Both the position numbers and the translations under genes were made by a program. Shown here in pieces: positions 57,926 to 64,000 of a stretch of DNA of 64,000 nucleotides; positions within the stretch are counted from its first letter, which is position 1; each line of letters starts with the position of its first letter. The notes under the pieces are model-generated. The model saw nothing but the letters and a program-made list of their open reading frames with translations, had not been told where the DNA came from and made no database searches. The stretch is from Paenibacillus donghaensis (lineage in GTDB: Bacteria; Bacillota; Bacilli; Paenibacillales; Paenibacillaceae). The stretch is from NCBI RefSeq assembly GCF_002192415.1, contig NZ_CP021780.1, forward strand, positions 5,394,001 to 5,458,000. The letters are read 5' to 3'.

Positions 57926-57951
57926 GACCATGATAGAAAGGATTTAAACAC

Positions 57952-58110
57952 ATGATTCACATTCATCCTAACATGAAAGACAAGTATACAGACACGCACT
58001 TTGGTGTGTTTGTGCTGCGCCGGCTTCGAGCCAAGTAAAGAAGGCTTTGCTGCCCTCCCATCATTTACAGAAAGCGAGCTCAAAAAAATTAGAGAGCGTT
58101 GCTGAAAGCC
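57952..58110 (+). pseudogene. B3/4-domain protein remnant
   Basis: N-terminal piece IHPNMKDKYTDTHFGVFVL, then after a frameshift near 58018 GFEPSKEGFAALPSFTESELKKIRER and a stop. Resembles the start of proteins with the phenylalanyl-tRNA synthetase B3/4 fold, which often accompany CynX-type transporters. The rest is missing. Confidence 0.55.
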
Positions 58111-58167
58111 TTACTTGCCAATATACGAATTTCCCAGCCCAATATTATGCCTGTTCTGATGGAGGTT

Positions 58168-58302
58168 ATCAGCATTTAATTGCTCGTTATGAGCCAGTTA
58201 TTATTAAGTACGCAAAACGAAATGGAACCGGCGTGCAAACAGCAGATGACGATTGCCTAGATCATGGTAGTTCGTCGCTTTGATCTTAGTCACTACGAAT
58301 AA
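58168..58302 (+). pseudogene. HTH_16-type gene remnant, copy 2
   Basis: Shares LIARYEPVI-KYAKRNG and, after a shift, VVRRFDLSHYE-stop with copy 1; near-identical bases start at 58184 (TCGTTATGAGCCAGTTATTA). About 3.86 kb separates the copies. Confidence 0.7.
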
Positions 58303-58309
58303 AAAAGGG

Positions 58310-58350
58310 ACTGGCTCTGTGTATCTTACTACACAGGGCCAGTTCTTGTT
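58310..58350. terminator. Hairpin after HTH copy 2
   Basis: ACTGGCTCTGTGTA and TACACAGGGCCAGT (one G-T) with loop TCTTAC, then TTCTTGTTTT. Same place relative to the HTH copy as the first one. Confidence 0.75.
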
Positions 58351-58675
58351 TTCACACACTCTATTTTAATCTATTTTGAGAAAGTTTTCAGGAACAGTTG
58401 CCCTTTTCTCTCCTAATCCCCATTTATATAACAGGAAGCAATCATCATATATTTACTTCCTTGATTACAATTTGATCCTTGAAAACTTCATAATGCTTGT
58501 TTCAAGTACGTTCCTTTCTCCTCTGTGAAAACCAGAAGCGACGAAGCAGAAGCGCTGTGACAGTCCCAAAACGGGGCTTGAGCGACCACTTCTCCGGCTA
58601 AAATCATCCTGTGGTGGGATGAATCGCCATAACCAGGGAAGGGGATTATGATACTTCTGCCCGGCCAACGTCACG
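58351..58675. other. Non-coding interval before the integrase remnant
   Basis: No gene found. Contains a block 58510-58650 of mixed composition with CCAGAAGCGACGAAGCAGAA and CCGGCTAAAATC that may be an old transposon or dispersed-repeat edge; not identified. Confidence 0.3.
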
Positions 58676-59193
58676 GTATTGGGGTCAGCAATTGATTTAT
58701 CGAATCGAACCATTACAATTAAGCATACAGTTACATCCGGCACGTTGAATGGCAAGTTCATTGAAATTGAGAAAGTTCGTACCAAGAACAAAGCTAGTCG
58801 CCGCACGCTGCCACTGGTGGACACGTTCTACGAGCTTCTGATCCGTATGAAGGAACAACAAGCAGCTCATCGCTCATCTTATGGCAATACTTACCGCACC
58901 GACTACTTGGAGTACATTTATGTCGATGCATTGGGGCAGCGCATTAAGCCTGGTTATATTACACAGCATTTTCCCATTCTGCTGAAGAGACATGGTTTTA
59001 GGCGCATCCGGTATCACGACCTCCGTCATAGCTGCGCCAGTTTATTATTAGCGAATGGCGTTAGGCATGAAAGAAGTTCAGGAATGGTTGGGACATAGTG
59101 ATTATGCAACAACGGCAAATATATATTCCCACTTGGAGTACAGCACAAAAATCTCATCTGCGCAGACAATGAGCGAATGCTTGAAAATATAAA
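58676..59193 (+). pseudogene. Tyrosine recombinase (phage-type integrase) remnant
   Basis: SAIDLSNRTITIKHTVTSGTL, RTKNKASRRTLPL and RYHDLRHSCASLLLANGV (with the catalytic HxxR), then a frameshift near 59060 and MKEVQEWLGHSDYATTANIYSHLEYSTKI, including the GH and the Tyr region. The N-terminal SAM-like and core-binding parts are missing. It ends 65 bases from a tRNA-Leu gene 3' end, the classical integrase site. Confidence 0.85.
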
Positions 59194-59257
59194 CATGGGT
59201 GCAAGAAAAAAGGGCTACAACACTGCTCCGAAAAGCAATCTTATAACCCCTTTGGTA

Positions 59258-59339
59258 TACCGATGGCCGGACTCGAACCGGCAAGCCTCTCGGCACCGCA
59301 TTTTGAGTGCGGCGTGTCTGCCAATTCCACCACATCGGC
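59258..59339 (-). tRNA. tRNA-Leu (anticodon CAA)
   Basis: Acceptor GCCGATG / CATCGGT, anticodon loop CTCAAAA, long variable arm, TTCGAGT loop, discriminator A. No CCA is encoded after it (TACC follows). Confidence 0.9.
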
Positions 59340-59461
59340 ACATTATATATCTCATCTGCATTTATGTTCTTCCTCTAAGAAAAAGGAGAGGACTACAGGA
59401 GAGAACTTTTCAAACACATTTTAATAAATACATTAATACCAAGGCATCAGTGGTTAAATCC

Positions 59462-59517
59462 TCGTCTTGCGAACTCGATTTTGAGTCGTTCGCGTCTGAC
59501 CATTCCGCCACACCGGC
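59462..59517 (-). pseudogene. Truncated tRNA-Leu (CAA) remnant
   Basis: The first 41 or so bases are kept: acceptor strand GCCGGTG, D-arm GCGGAATGGTCAGACGC, anticodon loop CTCAAAA. The lower anticodon stem partner is altered and the T-arm and 3' acceptor strand are missing. Looks like a tRNA cut by integration or recombination. Confidence 0.65.
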
Positions 59518-59554
59518 AAAATATAGGTTATGTAAAGTGAACATTGAATATTAA

Positions 59555-59631
59555 TGGCGCGCCCTGAGAGATTCGAACTCCCGGCCTTTTGATTCGTAGT
59601 CAAACGCTCTATCCAGCTGAGCTAAGGGCGC
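59555..59631 (-). tRNA. tRNA-Arg (anticodon ACG)
   Basis: Acceptor GCGCCCT / AGGGCGC, loop CTACGAA, discriminator G, CCA encoded. Confidence 0.95.
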
Positions 59632-59638
59632 AAAAAAT

Positions 59639-59713
59639 TGGAGCGGACGACGGGAATCGAACCCGCGACCCTCGCCTTGGCAAGGCGATGCTCTACCGCT
59701 GAGCCACGTCCGC
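59639..59713 (-). tRNA. tRNA-Gly (anticodon GCC)
   Basis: Acceptor GCGGACG / CGTCCGC, loop TTGCCAA, discriminator T, CCA encoded. Confidence 0.95.
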
Positions 59714-59758
59714 ACACGGTATGTACTGCCAACCTGTAAATCCTAATTCAGTAAAAAA

Positions 59759-59836
59759 TGGCGGAACCGACGGGATTCGAACCCGCGATCTCCTGCGTGA
59801 CAGGCAGGCATGTTAGGCCAACTACACCACGGTTCC
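59759..59836 (-). tRNA. tRNA-Asp (anticodon GTC)
   Basis: Acceptor GGAACCG / CGGTTCC, loop CTGTCAC, discriminator G, CCA encoded. Confidence 0.95.
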
Positions 59837-59841
59837 ATATA

Positions 59842-59915
<74 letters not shown>

Positions 59916-59939
59916 TCAGTACTTCTATAAGAAGCTTCA

Positions 59940-60015
59940 TGGTGGAGGCTGAGGGGATCGAACCCCCGACCCTCTGCTTGTAAGGCAGATGCTCTCCCAG
60001 CTGAGCTAAGCCTCC
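59940..60015 (-). tRNA. tRNA-Val (anticodon TAC)
   Basis: Acceptor GGAGGCT / AGCCTCC, loop CTTACAA, discriminator A, CCA encoded. Confidence 0.95.
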
Positions 60016-60082
60016 ATGTAAAGAAGCAACTTAATTATCATAACATGATTCGGCAAAAATTACAATGATTATTAATTTAAAA

Positions 60083-60157
60083 TGGTGACCCGTATGGGAT
60101 TCGAACCCATGTTACCTCCGTGAAAGGGAGGTGTCTTAACCCCTTGACCAACGGGCC
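60083..60157 (-). tRNA. tRNA-Glu (anticodon TTC)
   Basis: Acceptor GGCCCGT / ACGGGTC, loop CTTTCAC, discriminator A, CCA encoded. Confidence 0.95.
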
Positions 60158-60351
60158 GTATGAACAAATATTCATTTGACAACAAAAAATATTATACCAA
60201 GTTTATCGATAAATAACAATACTTTTATTGAAAACTACTATTTATTAAAAAAACGATTGTGATTGTATTGTACGCTCAACCGCTGCAGATACCTTCTTAT
60301 CTTGCCTTTTGCAGCTCGCAGCAAAGTTAGGTTATGCTTACCGGCTATTAT

Positions 60352-60546
60352 CTCTGCCACTTTTGAATGTTCAAATGCTCAGTATCCAGCCTTTCTTCAA
60401 ACACCAGATGCTGGTGGCCGCTGATGCATCTATCGATCTGCGGGGCAGCCCAGGACCCTTCCGCCCCTTCAACCTGGATAACAGGCGTTCCCGGGAAGCA
60501 GAGAGCACATAGTGATGAACTGTAAGACCGTCTTTCCTCAATTCGC
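60352..60546 (-). pseudogene. TmrB-like AAA-type ATPase remnant
   Basis: Minus strand reads ELRKDGLTVHHYVLSASRERLLSRL, then in another frame EGSWAAPQIDRCISG and LVFEERLDTEHLNIQ. These are in the order and spacing of TmrB-like nucleotide-binding proteins (tunicamycin resistance family); the N-terminal P-loop part is missing. Lies between tRNA-Glu and 5S, where no gene is expected. The remaining 60158-60351 is AT-rich without features. Confidence 0.5.
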
Positions 60547-60596
60547 GTAAGCAGGGAGTCGGCGGTTTAATTCAAAAGCAGTTTGTGTCATCGCAA

Positions 60597-60629
60597 ACAA
60601 AAAAACCACCGTTGATAATCAACAGTGGT
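60597..60629 (-). terminator. rRNA operon terminator after 5S
   Basis: ACCACTGTTGA and TCAACGGTGGT (one G-T pair) with a run of T on the minus strand, just after 5S. The tRNA cluster lies beyond it, so those tRNAs are probably transcribed separately or by readthrough. Confidence 0.85.
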
Positions 60630-60636
60630 CTTCATG

Positions 60637-60754
60637 TGCTTGGCGGCGTCCTACTCTCCCAGGACCCTTCGGTCCAAGTACCATCGGCGCTGGAGGGCTT
60701 AACGGTCGTGTTCGGGATGGGTACGCGTGGAACCCCTCCGCTATCGCCACCAAA
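60637..60754 (-). rRNA. 5S ribosomal RNA
   Basis: About 117 bases starting TTTGGTGGCGATAGCGGAGG and ending near GCCGCCAAG; internal CCATCCCGAACACG is the universal 5S sequence. Confidence 0.95.
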
Positions 60755-60891
60755 CGGGTTTTTTTCGCTCGTGCTACTCCCCCGAATTCCTTCAGGAAAA
60801 TAACCGACTACAGAAAAGACATGCAGCTTAAAATCTTTCAGGCTTAATCGCCTGAAAACTGAATCCGAAACAAATCTGCGTTTTAAGATGT

Positions 60892-63819
<2,928 letters not shown>

Positions 63820-64000
63820 GCGCTCCGGTGTTTGGCTTGTTCGCTCCTCTTGTTTTGAACAGCGCTACCGGACTAATCCGTTCGCTACTCTGTTCAAAGC
63901 CAAAGGTCGCTTCACAATCCAAAACCTTCGCTTCCAGCTAATAACTAATTCACTTGTTTGCACAAGTTATAGCTAAAAGATGTTCTAAACGCAAATTCGT
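63820..64000. other. 16S-23S spacer, partial
   Basis: AT-rich sequence upstream of 23S, with no tRNA in the visible part. The 16S gene lies past the window edge. The 23S-5S spacer is 60755-60891. Confidence 0.7.

Noticed and set aside
60309..60512. 67-residue plus-strand frame between tRNA-Glu and 5S
   Set aside because: No start signal; the minus strand shows better evidence of a decayed gene.

Overview
The window reads as a chromosomal segment of an endospore-forming Firmicute, most likely Paenibacillus. I infer this from spoVB, bofC and SpoIID-type genes, the Bacillus-type order yajC-tgt-queA-ruvBAC-bofC near secDF and comN, strong AGGAGG ribosome binding sites with many TTG and GTG starts, and a load of secreted polysaccharide-degrading enzymes. 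No database search was possible; family names come from motifs read by eye.

Layout. 1-12 kb: housekeeping genes (uracil permease end, apt, recJ, a CDF-family protein, secDF, comN, spoVB, a DUF421 protein, a small membrane protein, a PAP2 phosphatase). 12-21 kb: one leftward cluster (yajC, tgt, queA, SpoIID-like, ruvB, ruvA, ruvC, bofC), preceded at 12.3-12.7 kb by a nine-copy 42-bp tandem repeat. 20.6-36.5 kb: accessory metabolism: a serpin remnant, GH30 and GH3 glycosidases, a CocE hydrolase / M19 dipeptidase / ornithine cyclodeaminase-like operon whose dipeptidase has an in-frame stop, fabV, Rrf2, AraC with a divergent GH105 enzyme, and an aldo/keto reductase. 37-46 kb: an envelope-sensing region with a BlaI/M56 pair and operator dyads, a two-component system, a small secreted protein and a four-gene ABC transporter operon. 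46-48.9 kb: a graveyard of gene fragments on both strands (histidine kinase, BlaI-like, two ABC fragments, aminotransferase, an unknown). 48.9-53.6 kb: a compact marR-sufC-sufD-sufB-orf-nfu operon preceded by overlapping Fur-box matches inside a perfect 37-bp palindrome. 53.6-59.2 kb: decayed mobile DNA (transposase, two degenerate copies of an HTH gene with its terminator, ABC exporter and B3/4-domain remnants, an integrase remnant) around an intact GntR regulator and an MFS transporter. 59.2-64 kb: a leftward tRNA cluster and an rRNA operon end (23S, 5S); 16S lies beyond the window.

How the parts fit. ruvABC, queA/tgt, apt, recJ, secDF and yajC do DNA repair, tRNA queuosine synthesis, purine salvage and secretion. 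The glycosidases release sugars outside or inside the cell. The suf operon appears to be an iron-responsive Fe-S scaffold set without its own cysteine desulfurase. The 37-46 kb region looks like an envelope-stress or peptide-resistance module. No obviously new complete system was found; the most interesting items are the Fur/MarR-controlled minimal suf operon, the envelope-sensing region, the intergenic repeat families and the layered decay next to the tRNA cluster.
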